NCBI GenBank assembly: GCA_964628285.1
Contig: CAZVNP010000006.1
Coordinates: forward strand, 1-64,000
DNA length: 64,000 nucleotides
DNA from: JAPLDP01 sp964628285
GTDB taxonomy: Bacteria; Bacteroidota; Bacteroidia; Bacteroidales; JAGONC01
Direction: 5' to 3'
The notes under the pieces were generated by a model. It worked only from the letters and a program-made list of their open reading frames with translations. It did not search any database and had not been told where the DNA came from. Of this stretch, positions 8,696-18,032 are shown in pieces. Position numbers and translations under genes: made by a program. Numbering within the stretch: position 1 is the stretch's first letter; each line of letters opens with the position of its first letter.

Positions 8696-9424
8696 ATGAG
8701 GATTAACGCCAGGATCATTATCCTCGTTCTGATCATCTCGTCACTGGTGGCCTTTTCTCAAAACGACCAGAACATGCTGTTGGGCATACGTGCCGGCATC
8801 AACATGGGAACACCCTATTCCAAGCCTGAGAAGGGGGCAAAAGGTGCCATCGGCATCGGACCGCGCATTGGTTTTTTTCTGCGCCTGCGGGTGAATGATA
8901 AATTCGACTTCCAGGGTGAAGCCATTTATTCGGTTAAGGGAGGGACCTATACAACACCCGTTGATGGCGATACCATATATGAACAGATCGTCGTGGGGGA
9001 TACCATACCTATCCCGACATTTTATTCAGGTATCGTGAGAGGAAAATTTGATAACCGTTACATCGATTTTCCCTTTCAGGCCAGGTACCATCTGGGCAAA
9101 CGGTTCAACCTGATGTTTGGACCACAGATCTCCTACCTGCTGAAAGGAGGAAATTCAGGCACAGCCGATATCGATATAGGCCTGAATTATTCTCATGTTT
9201 CCAATGAGCCCTTCGACACGAGTGACAAGATCAACAAATGGGATTACAGCTTTCTCTTCGGCACAAACTATCAGACTTATGGCGGACTGAATGCAGACGT
9301 GGGGCTGAGCTTTGGCTTGCGGTCCATTTTCAGATCGGATTATGATCTGATCGACAACACGGTGCGCAACATTTATCTCCAGTGTTCGCTGGGATATTGC
9401 TTTGGCCGTCATCACAGGCAGTAA
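8696..9424 (+). CDS. Outer membrane beta-barrel protein, PorT-like
   Basis: A 242-residue protein with a signal peptide (residues 1-21, ending SLVAFSQ) and alternating strands ending in aromatic residues, typical of small outer-membrane barrels of the PorT/OmpW-like 'outer membrane beta-barrel' family. Recognisable are the first strand MLLGIRAGINMGTPYS, the strand FDFQGEAIYSVKGG, the strand YIDFPFQARYHLGKRFNLMFGPQISYLL, and a final LQCSLGYCFG. It lies 21 bases after the secreted PCMD-like gene in the same direction. Specific role unknown. Confidence 0.82.
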   Translation: MRINARIIILVLIISSLVAFSQNDQNMLLGIRAGINMGTPYSKPEKGAKGAIGIGPRIGFFLRLRVNDKFDFQGEAIYSVKGGTYTTPVDGDTIYEQIVVGDTIPIPTFYSGIVRGKFDNRYIDFPFQARYHLGKRFNLMFGPQISYLLKGGNSGTADIDIGLNYSHVSNEPFDTSDKINKWDYSFLFGTNYQTYGGLNADVGLSFGLRSIFRSDYDLIDNTVRNIYLQCSLGYCFGRHHRQ

Positions 9425-9441
9425 ATGCCGTCAGGATCAGC

Positions 9442-12054
9442 TCAAAACCGTCGGGCCAGCACACACACCTTTTTATATCTTTTTACCGTTCCCCTGAGAT
9501 TAAAGGATTCGAGAAGGATGACATACATCCCGTTCTGCGGCAGGTTACCGTTATCATCGCGGCCGTCCCAGGAAAAAGTGGCTTCGTTGCCTGTTAGAAA
9601 ATTGTTGACCAGGTGCCTGACAATATAACCGTAAGCGTCAAAGACCGTGATGGTAACGACTTCACCGGGCTGCTTTCCTTCGTACATTATGTCCAGAACA
9701 TCGTGTTGCCCGTCATTATCGGGCGAAAATATCTGTGGTGCGAGGGTGAGGCGATCGTCCTGTGAGGGAAATTCGCTGAACTGTGAATTCTTATATCCGG
9801 GCGTGGCATAACCTGCATCCCGTGATGCCGAGTGCCAGTTAGTAGGGTCTCCGGTCGGCCTGTCGTAATGTATCCGTTCAAGACTGACACCTTTCGTTGA
9901 ATTCAGCAAAGCAAAATGCAATTCAGGATAGTAGGTCAGCTTGTCAATGATACTCCCGTCATTTTTTCTGGCCAGCACGACGATACCTTTATCGACGTTG
10001 TATGGGGGGAAGGAAGCCATCTCAATAAATCCATCCCGGTTGGGGGTGACGTATCTCGAGATGATATCCTCCGGACGGGTCGTAAGAACAAGGTAATCAC
10101 CCGGGAAAATCAGATATCCCTGGCCGGTAATGGATTTAACCGAGGTGACGGCGGCGGCGATCGTATCGAAAGAGGCTAGAATATAATCCTTCATATCGAA
10201 AACGTAGGCTGACCGGTTGTATATCTCCACGAATTCCGATCCCCCGGGCTCCGGATCGGTCAGGATCTCGTTGATCACCATATCCATGAGACCGGCTGTC
10301 ACCGCCAGGGCCAATTCTGACGAATCACCGGTCATCAGAACAACATTGCCGGAGCAATCGCACAAAGCCCCACTGAGCTGCATGTGATAGGTGCTTTGGT
10401 CGCTAAGGCTTGTTGAGAGATCAAGCCATACCGCCCGGTAACTCGGCGATAAAGGGTGCGCTTGCGCAGGATAGCCGATGCCATTGTCAATGAAATAATT
10501 CAGGGGATCGGACAGGGGAAGGCTGTCCATTTTCTCGGTGAAAGTGACCATGACATGCCAGGGGCTGTCAGGGGCCATGCTGTGTAGGCGTGGCCGCGTC
10601 GTATCGGGGTTGATACCGTCGATTGAATTGACACGTCCGGGGGTGCCCCCTGAGATATCGACCGAACCGTCCCAGTTGGATCCCTCACCGCAGGGATTGC
10701 CGGGGTCAATTTGTTCCAGCGACCATCCCCCTTCATTTTTATAAGGTTCATTGTACCACTCGGTGGAATAGGAAACGGAGTGTATCACATGACCTTCCGG
10801 ATCCTTCAGGGTAACGGTGGAACTTTCATTGTTCAACGATGAGTTCGATGTGAACAACCCGATGACGGGCCCAAACGCTGCAAGGTCGTTTCCTTGTGTG
10901 ATCAGCAGAAAACCTCCTGACTCGACGGTGACATCCGGCAACACGGACCGTGATGTACCATAATCCAGCACCCATCCCTCAAGATTCAGCGCCACACGAC
11001 TTCTGTTCAGTAATTCGATATATTCTGCATCAGGTAATCCGACAGTGGGCGAGGGGTCAGCCATGATCTCGTTGATCACGACGTCATAAGTTTCGATCCT
11101 GTGCCAGGAAAAGGGAAGAGCGCACGGATACATGACATTGCCTTCCCAATCGCAGACATCCGATACATTGAGGGTATAAACCGTATCCTGCATAAAATCG
11201 TTAGCAAACGTAAGGCTTACACCTCTCGGATCGGATTCATCCCTTTCGGCCATAACAGGATGACCGATATTTCCTGTAACCATATAATGAGCAGAATCTT
11301 CACATTCGCTTTCCCTGACAGGTTCGGAGAAGAGAAGGCTCAGTTGCCGGCACGACAGGGTGTGGATTTCATTTACCACGGGAGGCAACGTGTCAATGAC
11401 CTGAGAACCCGCATAAAAGTCATCAAAATAGAACTTGCAGCTGTTGCTACCTGTGAATTTGCACAGAACACCGAAGTAGGCATATGTCACCGTGTCGGGG
11501 GCGGAGCCTTCGCCTTCCGGAGTGAATTCCCACGCCGTATCGGATTTAGAGTATACTTTCCATACTTCATTGTCAGTTTTAACGACTTTGATATCCATGG
11601 CAAAGGCTTCCGCTATTAATCCTGCCGTGCCGGAACACAGGGTGGTGACATCGTTGCCCGACTGCCTGCAAAGCCTTATGGCATCGTCCGGGCCCGCTTC
11701 GCCCAGCTGAAGGAAATAGCCGTTCAGGTTACCCGTGAGGTGCGGCTGATCGGCCGCAAGATAGATCCTTGAATAATTGTTTGAGGAAGGACTGAACGAC
11801 AGCCTGACCCACAGATCCCATTCCATGGTCTCCTGTGACAAACAGGGTACCGAAAGAAAGCATTCCCCGGAACCGGCTGCGTTGAGCTGCAACTGAAGAT
11901 CACCGTTGACGATAAACGAATCCGTATCGCCTGACCATGGCGGGGATGACGTGAAATCACCGTCGGTGAAGTCGTCGTTCATCTGACCTTGCACGGCCCG
12001 GGTCAGCACCAGCAGCAGCAATAATGGAATTAGACAGTACAGGACCGGTTTCAT
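9442..12054 (-). CDS. Large secreted lamin-tail-domain protein, T9SS type B tail
   Basis: An 870-residue secreted protein. It has a signal peptide (1-23, ending RAVQGQ), an N-terminal concanavalin-like lectin region (about 27-220, starting DDFTDGDF), two Ig-like 'SbsA-type' segments (about 230-360 and 495-590), and two lamin-tail domains opening with VVINEIMADPSP (about 370) and MVINEILTDPEP (about 595). The last 90 residues have the gliding-motility type (type B) pattern: IFSPDNDGQHDVL, TVFDAYGYIV, WDGRDDNGN and GMYVILL. Type B tails typically guide surface attachment or release through T9SS. It is divergent from ribF and convergent with the barrel gene, with 17 bases between. No enzymatic domain seen; a surface adhesin or scaffold role is inferred. 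Confidence 0.85.
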   Translation of the reverse strand: MKPVLYCLIPLLLLLVLTRAVQGQMNDDFTDGDFTSSPPWSGDTDSFIVNGDLQLQLNAAGSGECFLSVPCLSQETMEWDLWVRLSFSPSSNNYSRIYLAADQPHLTGNLNGYFLQLGEAGPDDAIRLCRQSGNDVTTLCSGTAGLIAEAFAMDIKVVKTDNEVWKVYSKSDTAWEFTPEGEGSAPDTVTYAYFGVLCKFTGSNSCKFYFDDFYAGSQVIDTLPPVVNEIHTLSCRQLSLLFSEPVRESECEDSAHYMVTGNIGHPVMAERDESDPRGVSLTFANDFMQDTVYTLNVSDVCDWEGNVMYPCALPFSWHRIETYDVVINEIMADPSPTVGLPDAEYIELLNRSRVALNLEGWVLDYGTSRSVLPDVTVESGGFLLITQGNDLAAFGPVIGLFTSNSSLNNESSTVTLKDPEGHVIHSVSYSTEWYNEPYKNEGGWSLEQIDPGNPCGEGSNWDGSVDISGGTPGRVNSIDGINPDTTRPRLHSMAPDSPWHVMVTFTEKMDSLPLSDPLNYFIDNGIGYPAQAHPLSPSYRAVWLDLSTSLSDQSTYHMQLSGALCDCSGNVVLMTGDSSELALAVTAGLMDMVINEILTDPEPGGSEFVEIYNRSAYVFDMKDYILASFDTIAAAVTSVKSITGQGYLIFPGDYLVLTTRPEDIISRYVTPNRDGFIEMASFPPYNVDKGIVVLARKNDGSIIDKLTYYPELHFALLNSTKGVSLERIHYDRPTGDPTNWHSASRDAGYATPGYKNSQFSEFPSQDDRLTLAPQIFSPDNDGQHDVLDIMYEGKQPGEVVTITVFDAYGYIVRHLVNNFLTGNEATFSWDGRDDNGNLPQNGMYVILLESFNLRGTVKRYKKVCVLARRF

Positions 12055-12187
12055 AGTGATGAGATTTTATTCATTAATCATTTTTTATGGTAAAATGTGA
12101 CCCTCTGCCAATGCGTTTGGGAATTCATTCCACGGATTTCATCTTTCTTATTTTGTCGTGAATCAATGATATTGCATTTAAAAATTA

Positions 12188-12195
12188 TATTTTTG
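12188..12195 (+). promoter_or_regulatory. Probable -7 element of ribF promoter
   Basis: TATTTTTG matches TAnnTTTG exactly, 19 bases upstream of the GTG start of ribF. No good TTTG element is found at the right distance upstream, so only this half is supported. Confidence 0.4.
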
Positions 12196-12214
12196 CGTTC
12201 CCAATACCAATCCT

Positions 12215-13150
12215 GTGAGAATTTATCAGGCCATTGAAGAGTTTGAAGGCGTGAAATTCGCGGTTGCCAGTGTCGGCACCTTCGACGGTGTGCACCTGGG
12301 TCATCAGATGATCATCCGCAGAATGAAAGAGGTGGCTGAAGCGAAGGGAGGTGAAACGGTGATCGTCACTTTCGATCCGCACCCACGGCGGGTCATTTAT
12401 TCCGACAGCGCAGACATGAAACTGATCAATTCTTCCCGCCTGAAAAAAGAACTGCTTGAAAAAAACGGCATCGATCATCTGATCATTTTACCGTTCACGG
12501 CCGAACTTTCACGGCTGACCTCAGGTGAATTCATCGAACAATTCCTGGTGAACAGGATTCATGCGGGCATGGTGGTCGTGGGATACAATCATCATTTCGG
12601 CAGGGGACGCGAGGGTGATTTCAGGAGCCTGGAAGCCTTAGGTGACAAGTACTGCTTTCAGGTGGAGGAGGTGCCGCCGCAGGTGATCGACGGTGTGGCC
12701 GTGAGCTCAACGAAAATTCGCAAGGCGCTCCTGGAAGGTAATGTGACGCTGGCCAACAAGATGTTGGGTCATGAATACTCCCTCACGGGCCGGGTCATCG
12801 ATGGGGTGAAACTGGGCAGCCGCATGGGATTTCCCACGGCAAACATCATGATGGAGGATAAAAGGCAGATCGTAGCAGGTGACGGCGTGTACGCCTGCAG
12901 GGTCAGATGGAGAGAACGTGAATTTTTCGGGATGGGAAGCATCGGGACACGCCCTACTTTCGACGGGCATAACCTGGCCATTGAGGTGCACATCTTCGAT
13001 TTCCATCACGAGATTTATGGCGATGAGCTGACCATATACTGGGTGGAACGAATCAGGGACGAAATCAAATTCAACAATATCAACGGGCTGAGGGATCAGC
13101 TGATCAGCGACAGGACGAAGGTGCTCAGAATTTTCGGCCGCGAAGTATAA
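12215..13150 (+). CDS. ribF: Bifunctional riboflavin kinase / FAD synthetase
   Basis: Converts riboflavin to FMN and FMN to FAD in the cytosol. The 311-residue length is normal. The N-terminal FAD synthetase domain (1-185) has the nucleotidyl-transferase motif GTFDGVHLGH (21-30) and VSSTKIRKAL. The C-terminal riboflavin kinase domain has GSRMGFPTANI and the GDGVYACRVRW strand, then MGSIGTRPTFDG and the acidic IEVHIFDF. The start is a GTG (12215); no ATG lies between it and the conserved N-terminus. The gene is convergent with the gldH-like gene with 12 bases between. Confidence 0.96.
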   Translation: MRIYQAIEEFEGVKFAVASVGTFDGVHLGHQMIIRRMKEVAEAKGGETVIVTFDPHPRRVIYSDSADMKLINSSRLKKELLEKNGIDHLIILPFTAELSRLTSGEFIEQFLVNRIHAGMVVVGYNHHFGRGREGDFRSLEALGDKYCFQVEEVPPQVIDGVAVSSTKIRKALLEGNVTLANKMLGHEYSLTGRVIDGVKLGSRMGFPTANIMMEDKRQIVAGDGVYACRVRWREREFFGMGSIGTRPTFDGHNLAIEVHIFDFHHEIYGDELTIYWVERIRDEIKFNNINGLRDQLISDRTKVLRIFGREV

Positions 13151-13162
13151 CAGTCGTTCCAT

Positions 13163-13660
13163 TCATTTTCTTTTCCGCATAATGATAAGATGAAGTGACC
13201 TGATCCCCGTGATCTCCGGTCTGGGTATCAGATCTTCAATTTCGAGTTTACATATACCTTCTTCAGAAAATTTCAGATCACGCCACAGGGGGAAGGTCGT
13301 CGTCATGGCATCATCTTCCGGCCGGCCCACCGGGGAACCGTCGTCATTGACCATGCCATGATCATATTCATTTATTCTTTCCTCACCCGAAGGCATGTCA
13401 AGGATAACATTGATGTAAAAATTCCTGAAGGGGTAAGTGGAATCATACGTTATTTTAAGAAGGATGTCATAGGGATGTTTTATATCCGTGACAGGGAATT
13501 CAAAATTCAGTTTTTGAAATCGATCCCAGGTTTTGCCAGGGAATTGATGAGTGAACTCCACGGGGCGCCGGTGGCAGCATGTCAGCAGCAGTGCTATGGC
13601 AGCAAGAGCCGCGTAGAGTGTGATGATACGCTGGAAAGTCATATCAAATAACCTGTTCAT
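13163..13660 (-). CDS. gldH: GldH-like gliding motility lipoprotein
   Basis: A small lipoprotein of 165 residues. The signal region ends in the lipobox-like LLTCC (Cys 28 or 29). The mature part matches the GldH pattern: FNFEFPVTD-type strand, YDILLKITYDSTYPFRNFY, the MPSGEE segment and the closing GIRSLHLII. GldH is a periplasmic lipoprotein connected to gliding and T9SS function in Flavobacteria. The TAATTTTG box at 13669-13662 overlaps the position of this ATG; the start at 13642 (M7, MTFQRII) would give a more usual lipoprotein signal peptide and a sensible leader, so the true start may be there. The T9SS cargo in this window fits with a working T9SS. Confidence 0.75.
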   Translation of the reverse strand: MNRLFDMTFQRIITLYAALAAIALLLTCCHRRPVEFTHQFPGKTWDRFQKLNFEFPVTDIKHPYDILLKITYDSTYPFRNFYINVILDMPSGEERINEYDHGMVNDDGSPVGRPEDDAMTTTFPLWRDLKFSEEGICKLEIEDLIPRPEITGIRSLHLIIMRKRK

Positions 13661-13702
13661 ACAAAATTATAAAATTTGACCACATCAGGGAAGACGGTGC
13701 CC

Positions 13703-13731
13703 TTTACATTAATCTCTAAATTGTAGCTTTG
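13703..13731 (+). promoter_or_regulatory. Bacteroidota-type promoter for the RNase H gene
   Basis: TTTA (13703-13706), 17 bases, then TAGCTTTG (13724-13731), an exact match to TAnnTTTG. The start codon of the RNase H gene is 21 bases downstream. It lies in the divergent spacer shared with the gldH-like gene. Confidence 0.5.
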
Positions 13732-13751
13732 TAAGATCAAAGGTTGAAAGG

Positions 13752-14384
13752 ATGGCCAAGCAAAGGTATTACGTGGTCTGGAAGGGCAGAAAGACAGGTG
13801 TTTTCGACAGTTGGGGCGCCTGCAGCCGGCAGGTCCTGGGCTTCACCGGGGCCGTGTACAAGTCGTTTCCGACACAAGAACTGGCTGAGGAGGCTTTCAG
13901 GGGTGACAGCCAGGACTACCTGGGCGTTGACTTTGACAAGAGTGTTCCGGATCCGGAGCAACTGAAAGCCATAGGACGACCTGTTCGCGACAGCGTGGCC
14001 GTGGATGCCGCCTGCAGCGGCAACCCGGGGGTGCTGGAGTACAGAGGCGTCATCACAACTACCGGCAGAGAGCTGTTCAGGGAAGGACCCTATGAACAGG
14101 GAACGGTCAACATCGGTGAATTTCTTGCCATTGTCCATGCCCTGGCCATGCTCAAAGAACAAGGTCAAGCGCTACCGGTGTATTCCGACTCGGCCACGGC
14201 CATCAAATGGGTGAAAACGAAAGAGGTCAGAACCAAACTCCCCCGCACCCTGCAAAATGAAGTGCTGTTCCTTCTGGTGGAAAGAGCCCTGAAATGGCTT
14301 CGGGGCAACAGCTATCCAAATACGGTCCTCAAATGGGAGACCATGGCATGGGGTGAAAACCCTGCCGATTTCGGACGCAAGTAA
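13752..14384 (+). CDS. rnhA: Ribonuclease H with N-terminal viroplasmin domain
   Basis: Cleaves RNA in RNA-DNA hybrids. Residues 4-50 are a viroplasmin (RNase H1 N-terminal hybrid-binding) domain with YYVVWKGRKTGVF and the aromatic W21. The catalytic domain starts at about residue 80 with all four acidic residues visible: D85 (VDAACSGNPG), E123 (NIGEFLAI), D146 (YSDSATAIKW) and D206 near the C-terminus (ENPADFGRK). At 210 residues it has the size of this eukaryote-like type of bacterial RNase H, found in Bacteroidota. It has its own promoter, divergent from the gldH-like gene. Confidence 0.95.
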   Translation: MAKQRYYVVWKGRKTGVFDSWGACSRQVLGFTGAVYKSFPTQELAEEAFRGDSQDYLGVDFDKSVPDPEQLKAIGRPVRDSVAVDAACSGNPGVLEYRGVITTTGRELFREGPYEQGTVNIGEFLAIVHALAMLKEQGQALPVYSDSATAIKWVKTKEVRTKLPRTLQNEVLFLLVERALKWLRGNSYPNTVLKWETMAWGENPADFGRK

Positions 14385-14561
14385 CAGCCACCTGCCCTGC
14401 AAGCCTCTCCCAAAATTTTTTTAAAAAAAACCCCTCCCGAGGGTCACAAAAGAGGGCTCATTTTGATTAACCTATGAGATTGAGGCGTTGGTTGAGTATT
14501 TTTCCCCTGAGAGCTTACCATACAACTTAGTCAGGTTCTGTTTCATGGGTTTAATTAAAAA

Positions 14562-17500
14562 ATGTGGATTATGAAGAGGATGATGACGGTGGTCATGTGC
14601 TTACTCTTAGGAGGTATTTTCATGGCACATCACGTGAACGGTCAGACGGTGCTACAGGCCGGCGACTTAGCCATCACGGGTTTTAACATGGATAATCCGG
14701 ATGAATTATCGATCGTCTTTATGGTGGCTGTCGAATCCGGAACGGAGATTCGTTTCACTGACAACGGCTGGAAAGCCGATAACACCTTCCGCACCGGTGA
14801 GGGTATTTATATCTGGACGGCGGAGCAGGATTACCTTGCCGGCACCGAGATCATCATCGTACCGACCGCCATGTCACTGGCCAGCGACGGTGATCAGATC
14901 CTGGTTTATCAGGGTGATGAGGATAACCCTCAGTTCATCGCCGCCGTGAATGATGAAGGTGAGCATCTCTGGCAGGACGATGCCACCAATGCCAATACGT
15001 CGGCGTTGCCGTCCGGCCTGTCAGATGGTTATACCTGTGTAGCTCTGAATGAAACGGACAACCTGATGTATAACCGGGTGGATACCACGGGTAGCCGCGA
15101 TGAGCTCCTCAACGCAATCAACGCCTATGGCAGCTGGGACGGATCAAATTCGGTCAGGCAAACATTATCGACGGCGGGTTATGTGATCAGCGGCATGGGA
15201 GCCATGACACCCGACAGGCTCAGGTTCATATCGATAAACAATGGTTATCCGCCTGTGGTGAATCTTCCCTTTGACATTGTCATTCACTCGGAAGATTCTA
15301 CAGGCCAGGCTCGTCCCGTATCACAAAACACTGTCGTCATGCTGCAAAAGATGACGGGAACGGGAACTTTAAACGGGAATCTCACCGACACGGTACCTGA
15401 AGGTTCCTCCGCCGTCACTTTCTACGGCATTTCCTATGATGTGGCTGAGAACGGCTTAACGATTTCGGCAGTGGTGATCACCGGTGATGGGTTGGCTTCC
15501 GATACAAGTGCTGTGGTTGAGGTGGTCACCCTGCCTGATATCGTTATCAATGAAATTTATTACAACGGACCGGAAACAGGAAATGACACCTCCGAATTCA
15601 TTGAGCTTTTCAATCATGATTCCGGCATCTTCGAACTCGAAGGTTACTCATTCGGCCAGGGTGTGAACTTTGTGTTTCCTGCCGGAAGCATGATAGCCTC
15701 CGGCGAATATATCGTTATCGCGGGGCAGGCTGATCTCTATTCCGGTCAGGGTTATCAGGTGTTTCAGTGGGACAGCGGCACGCTGGCCAACAACGGTGAG
15801 ACGGTGGAACTGCTTGACCCCATGGATCACCAGGTCGATGTGGTCACTTACGGCAACGGACCTGACTGGGGTAATAGCGCCCCTGATGGTTATGGCCCTT
15901 CGCTGGAGTTGAAGAATCCGGCTGATGACAATTCATTGTCATGTAACTGGAGAGCCAGTTATTCCGACGGTGGCAGCCCGGGGGTTGCCAACAGCACCCC
16001 TCCCGGTACCGCCGTTTGGATGGGAGGGTATCCCGGCCAGGAAAACAACTGGGCCGTACCCTCCAACTGGTTTTCCCAGCTGTCGGCGGGCCCTGCAACC
16101 GATGTGTCGCTGCCGGCACAGGTCAATGCCATGCTGGTGGTGGATAATATATTTTCCTGCCATGATATGAGTCTGGATCCCGGGGCACGGCTGACCGTCA
16201 AAGCCGGCATGATGCTGACGGTTACGGGTGACATGGCGATACAAGCAGATGAAAACGTTACAGCCTCGCTGGTACTTGAGAACAACACAGCTCAGGTTTC
16301 CGTGGAAGGTAATACGGTTGTGCAGCAATACATCACCGGAGGCACCTCACGTGATCCGGATAATGCCGTGTACCATTACGTTTCCTCTCCTGTGCACGGT
16401 ATAGAAGCGGGCGATGTTTTCCCGGCGAGCGCCTATGTCAGATCGTATAATGAACCGGCGCAGCTTTGGGAAAACCTGACAGCCTCCGACAGCCTGGCTG
16501 TCATGAACGGTTATTCGCTGTGGCTTGAGGAAGGAGATACCATAGTGAGTTTTTCCGGACCACTGAATGCGGGCTCACAGTCGATCGACGGACTGACCTA
16601 TACACCTCCCGGTATCCCACAGTACAATCCCGATTATGCCGGCTATCATCTCATCGGCAATCCTTATCCGTCATGCATCAACTGGGATCATCCGGAAACA
16701 GTGAAGACCAACATCGATGATGCCGTCTATTTCTGGAATTCAGATCTTCAGGGCTATTCTTCTTATATCGACGGCATAGGTAATAATCCTGAAACCACCG
16801 ACTCCATTATACCTCCCATGCAGGGATTCTTCGTGAGGGTGAGCCAGACAGGCATCACCGGCAGCCTGTCAATGAAAAACGATGTCCGCTTGCACAGCGA
16901 GCATGGCTATTACAAGAATAATGATTCCAATGTTTTACGCCTGACAGCCATGGATAATATAAACAAGGATCAGACAACCATCCGGTTCAAACCTTCATCA
17001 ACTTCTTCTTTCGACAGTGGTTTTGATGCTTTCAAATTGTACGGTAACACGGGTGTGCCGCAGATCTGGTCACGTGGTGATGACGATGTCATGATGTCCA
17101 TTAACACTTTACCATCTGTTGAAGATAACGGATTGATACCGGTGGGATTTAAATGTGATCTCTCCGGGAGGTATGTTATTCAGGTGGGAGGAGTGGAAAG
17201 TTTTGACCCTGAAATATCCATAGCTCTTGAAGACCTGCGGGAAAATGTGACCATTGACTGCCGGCTCCAGTCAACCTATGAATTTGATTATCAAACGGGG
17301 GAACCCGAGAACCGGTTTATGATACATTTCCTTCCGGCGTCGGTCATTGAAGAACCTGCTGACCATCCCATTCAAATTTATTACGCCCGTGGGTATCTGC
17401 ATTTCATCACTCTTTATCCGCAGCTGATCAGAGAGGTAACGGTCAGTGATCCGGCCGGAAGGACCATTCTGAGGCGTTCATCCGTCAACAGGGAGTCTCT

Positions 17501-17603
17501 TCCGTTGCGACCGGTGATGTCCCCTGGGGTATATATTATCCGAGTGGTCGCAGACCGTTCCATATACACACAAAAAATAGTTGTCGACCAGGTGACTTAT
17601 TAA
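14562..17603 (+). CDS. Secreted lamin-tail-domain protein with T9SS type A tail
   Basis: A 1013-residue protein. It has a signal peptide (1-28, ending AHHVNGQ; a start at M4 is equally possible). Residues 30-220 form a strand-rich domain found in secreted proteins (DLAITGFNMDNPDE, GTEIRFTDNGWKADN). An Ig-like region follows to about 325, then a lamin-tail domain (DIVINEIYYNGPETG, about 326-475) and a long beta-rich C-terminal half with GYHLIGNPYPSCINW, common in T9SS cargo. The final 80 residues (VSDPAGRTILR and GVYIIRVVADRSIYTQKI) are a T9SS type A tail. It is likely cell-surface or secreted. It is the only large gene between the RNase H gene and the exosortase unit. Confidence 0.82.
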   Translation: MWIMKRMMTVVMCLLLGGIFMAHHVNGQTVLQAGDLAITGFNMDNPDELSIVFMVAVESGTEIRFTDNGWKADNTFRTGEGIYIWTAEQDYLAGTEIIIVPTAMSLASDGDQILVYQGDEDNPQFIAAVNDEGEHLWQDDATNANTSALPSGLSDGYTCVALNETDNLMYNRVDTTGSRDELLNAINAYGSWDGSNSVRQTLSTAGYVISGMGAMTPDRLRFISINNGYPPVVNLPFDIVIHSEDSTGQARPVSQNTVVMLQKMTGTGTLNGNLTDTVPEGSSAVTFYGISYDVAENGLTISAVVITGDGLASDTSAVVEVVTLPDIVINEIYYNGPETGNDTSEFIELFNHDSGIFELEGYSFGQGVNFVFPAGSMIASGEYIVIAGQADLYSGQGYQVFQWDSGTLANNGETVELLDPMDHQVDVVTYGNGPDWGNSAPDGYGPSLELKNPADDNSLSCNWRASYSDGGSPGVANSTPPGTAVWMGGYPGQENNWAVPSNWFSQLSAGPATDVSLPAQVNAMLVVDNIFSCHDMSLDPGARLTVKAGMMLTVTGDMAIQADENVTASLVLENNTAQVSVEGNTVVQQYITGGTSRDPDNAVYHYVSSPVHGIEAGDVFPASAYVRSYNEPAQLWENLTASDSLAVMNGYSLWLEEGDTIVSFSGPLNAGSQSIDGLTYTPPGIPQYNPDYAGYHLIGNPYPSCINWDHPETVKTNIDDAVYFWNSDLQGYSSYIDGIGNNPETTDSIIPPMQGFFVRVSQTGITGSLSMKNDVRLHSEHGYYKNNDSNVLRLTAMDNINKDQTTIRFKPSSTSSFDSGFDAFKLYGNTGVPQIWSRGDDDVMMSINTLPSVEDNGLIPVGFKCDLSGRYVIQVGGVESFDPEISIALEDLRENVTIDCRLQSTYEFDYQTGEPENRFMIHFLPASVIEEPADHPIQIYYARGYLHFITLYPQLIREVTVSDPAGRTILRRSSVNRESLPLRPVMSPGVYIIRVVADRSIYTQKIVVDQVTY

Positions 17604-17777
17604 ATCACGGGTATGTACCCCAGGGCAAGTTGAGCCTGCGAAATGCCGCTTCAGCGGTGCCCTAGACCCAATTTCCGCCCCAAGGGACGGGGTATTATAC
17701 CCTCCGCCTCCGGCGGGATTGTTCAACTTATAAATTTTAATTCACTACGTTCTTAAAATTTGAGTTTCACAAATAAA
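17604..17777. promoter_or_regulatory. Spacer with small hairpins before the exosortase unit
   Basis: Short GC-rich hairpins are visible (CCGCTTCAGCGG at 17646-17657; CCGCCTCCGGCGG at 17704-17716), possibly a terminator region for the large T9SS gene, though no T run follows. At 17732-17740 and 17753-17761 AAATTTTAA and TTAAAATTT form a perfect 9-base inverted repeat just before the start of the small protein gene. Its role is unknown; an operator or a folded leader are both possible. Confidence 0.35.
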
Positions 17778-18032
17778 ATGATGATGAAAAAAATGATACA
17801 AAGAGGCATCGTGTTGATGCTTGTCGCTTTTATGATGTGCATGGCACATGGCTTTTCATATGCACAGCCGAGACCCGGAGCCAACGGTGACAGCACGGCC
17901 GTTGGCGGCGATCCGTTAAATGGCAGCGCTCCCATCGGAAGCGGACTGCTTGTTTTCCTGATACTGGGCGCAGGTTACGGCATCAGGAAGATGATGAGGA
18001 CAACCGGTAAAAAGAATGATTTTGAGCAATAA
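17778..18032 (+). CDS. Small PIGSG-tail protein, putative exosortase substrate
   Basis: About 84 residues from the ATG at 17778 (an in-frame TTG at 17760 is less likely). It consists of a signal peptide (hydrophobic VLMLVAFMMCMAHGFSYA), a short Pro/Gly-rich linker (QPRPGANGDSTAVGGDPLNG), then APIGSG followed by a membrane helix (LLVFLILGAGYG) and a basic tail (IRKMMRTTGKK). The motif, helix and basic-tail order is that of exosortase sorting signals, and the Y-G-x-R/K pattern resembles the short 'PID-CTERM' type proteins of Bacteroidota. The exosortase gene overlaps its end by 17 bases, which strongly suggests that it is that enzyme's substrate. Cleavage site and function are inferred. Confidence 0.7.
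   Translation: MMMKKMIQRGIVLMLVAFMMCMAHGFSYAQPRPGANGDSTAVGGDPLNGSAPIGSGLLVFLILGAGYGIRKMMRTTGKKNDFEQ

Noticed and set aside
14440..14460. GGGTCACAAAA motif shared with 25868-25880 and 6744
   Set aside because: Only about ten bases are shared and the surroundings differ; probably chance.
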